DNA of 16,739 bases, taken from NCBI GenBank assembly GCA_041581405.1, contig JBFIDI010000068.1:1-16739 (forward strand), read 5' to 3'. Origin of the DNA: CAISIP01 sp041581405 (lineage in GTDB: Bacteria > Pseudomonadota > Gammaproteobacteria > Burkholderiales > Burkholderiaceae_C). Shown one piece after another: positions 15,956 through 16,739 of the stretch (position 1 is its first letter; each line of letters starts with the position of its first letter). Below the pieces are notes generated by a model. It worked only from the letters and a program-made list of their open reading frames with translations. It was not told where the DNA came from and ran no database searches. Made by a program: the position numbers and the translations under genes.

Positions 15956-16739
15956 GATCCATCTGGACCAGCATGGCGGGCGCGGTGTTGCTCAGCGCCT
16001 GCGCGACGTTCGACAACCTTGACAGCGGCGGCGAGACGCGCCTGCCCGTTCCTTCGGAGGTGGCCTCCACGGCCGTGCAGGGTGACCTGGGCCTGCCCAC
16101 GGCCTCGGCGCTGGCGTGGCAGGACGTGATCGCGAATCCGGCCCTGAAGGAGACGGTGGAACTGGCCTTGCGCAACAACCGCGATCTGCGGCTGGCGGCC
16201 CTGAACATCGAAGCCACCCGGGTGCAATACGACATCCGCGAGGCCGATGTCGGCCCCGTGGTCAATGCCGATGCCTCCGCCGCCGCGGGCACCAGCCGTG
16301 CCGCGAGCCTTTCGGTGGGTGTTGCCGCGTGGGAACTCGATCTGTGGGGACGCCTGGCCCAGCTCAAGGGCGCCGCGCTGGCCACGTATCTGGGCAGCGC
16401 GCAAACGCGTGACGCTGTGCAGGCGAGCCTGGTGGTCTCGGTGGCCCAGGCCTGGCTCACGCTGGAGGCCGACCAGACCAAGCGCCATCTGGCGCGGATG
16501 ACGCTGGCCAGCCGCGAGCGCAGCCTGGAGCTGATCGGCCGGCGGCGCGCGCTGGGTGCGGCCACGGCGCTCGAACTGGCGACCGGCCAGGCCGCCGTGC
16601 AAACCACGCGGGGCGATCTGGCCGCGCTCGAGGCGCAGGTGAGCCAGGACCGCAACGCCTTGCGTTTGCTGGTGGGTGCCGAACTGCCCGCGCAACTGCT
16701 GCCGCCAACGCGAACGGATGTGCCGGCCGACACTGCGGC
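15952..16739 (+). CDS. NodT/OprM-family outer-membrane efflux lipoprotein (5' part only)
   Basis: This is the outer-membrane channel of the tripartite pump. The first 262 codons are visible with no in-frame stop, and the gene continues past the right edge (family length about 460-490 aa). The signal peptide ends in the lipobox LSAC with lipidated C17. The first structural repeat follows: LALRNNRDLRLAALNIEATR (75-94, the start of the first channel helix), then AAWELDLWGRLAQLKG (125-140), the hallmark stretch ending the first beta-hairpin, then a long helix (141-185) and the next one with ALELATGQAAVQTTRGDLAA (205-224). It overlaps the pump stop by 4 bases (ATGA) and has its own AAGGAG site, consistent with coupled translation in the same operon. 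Confidence 0.93.
   Translation, partial: MRSIWTSMAGAVLLSACATFDNLDSGGETRLPVPSEVASTAVQGDLGLPTASALAWQDVIANPALKETVELALRNNRDLRLAALNIEATRVQYDIREADVGPVVNADASAAAGTSRAASLSVGVAAWELDLWGRLAQLKGAALATYLGSAQTRDAVQASLVVSVAQAWLTLEADQTKRHLARMTLASRERSLELIGRRRALGAATALELATGQAAVQTTRGDLAALEAQVSQDRNALRLLVGAELPAQLLPPTRTDVPADTA

Overview
The window is GC-rich DNA (roughly two thirds G+C) from a Gram-negative bacterium. Protein styles (NMT1/THI5-type binding protein, ppk1-sixA pair, KatG, BaeSR, AcrB-type pump) and strong GC bias suggest a betaproteobacterium, probably order Burkholderiales. This is inference from family resemblance, not a database match. Genes are densely packed and every complete frame looks intact. 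I see no RNA genes, insertion sequences, CRISPR or prophage.

Layout. (1) 1-1315, minus strand: an ABC importer cassette, with a periplasmic binding protein followed after 2 bases by an ATPase that runs off the left edge. The 195 bp upstream of it holds two hairpins and a possible promoter. (2) 1511-6833, minus strand: five tightly spaced genes, read in the order OlsB-like N-acyltransferase, PlcP/LpxH-type metallophosphoesterase, GT4 glycosyltransferase, polyphosphate kinase PPK1 and phosphohistidine phosphatase SixA. (3) 7071-9272, plus strand: catalase-peroxidase katG, divergent from region 2. (4) 9349-11444, minus strand: a BaeSR-type two-component system. (5) 11582-16739, plus strand, divergent from baeS: a tripartite RND efflux operon (lipoprotein adaptor, AcrB-type pump, NodT-family outer-membrane channel), whose last gene is cut by the right edge.

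The most interesting part is region 2. The first three genes fit the logic of phosphate-starvation membrane remodelling. A PlcP-type phospholipase C would turn phospholipid into diacylglycerol, a GT4 enzyme would glycosylate it, and OlsB would start synthesis of phosphorus-free ornithine-type lipid. Two candidate PhoB binding arrays support this reading. Four CGWCAY units at exact 11-bp spacing lie just upstream of olsB (6851-6894). A CGTCAC-N5-TGTCAT box with a correctly placed -10 lies just upstream of ppk1 (4089-4121), partly inside the end of the glycosyltransferase gene. Together they suggest a compact locus coupling lipid remodelling to polyphosphate metabolism. Regulation and substrates are inferred.

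Region 4/5 looks like an envelope-stress circuit in which BaeSR controls the adjacent pump. A BaeR-box-like sequence lies between them. The pump has an altered, shortened switch loop compared with AcrB.
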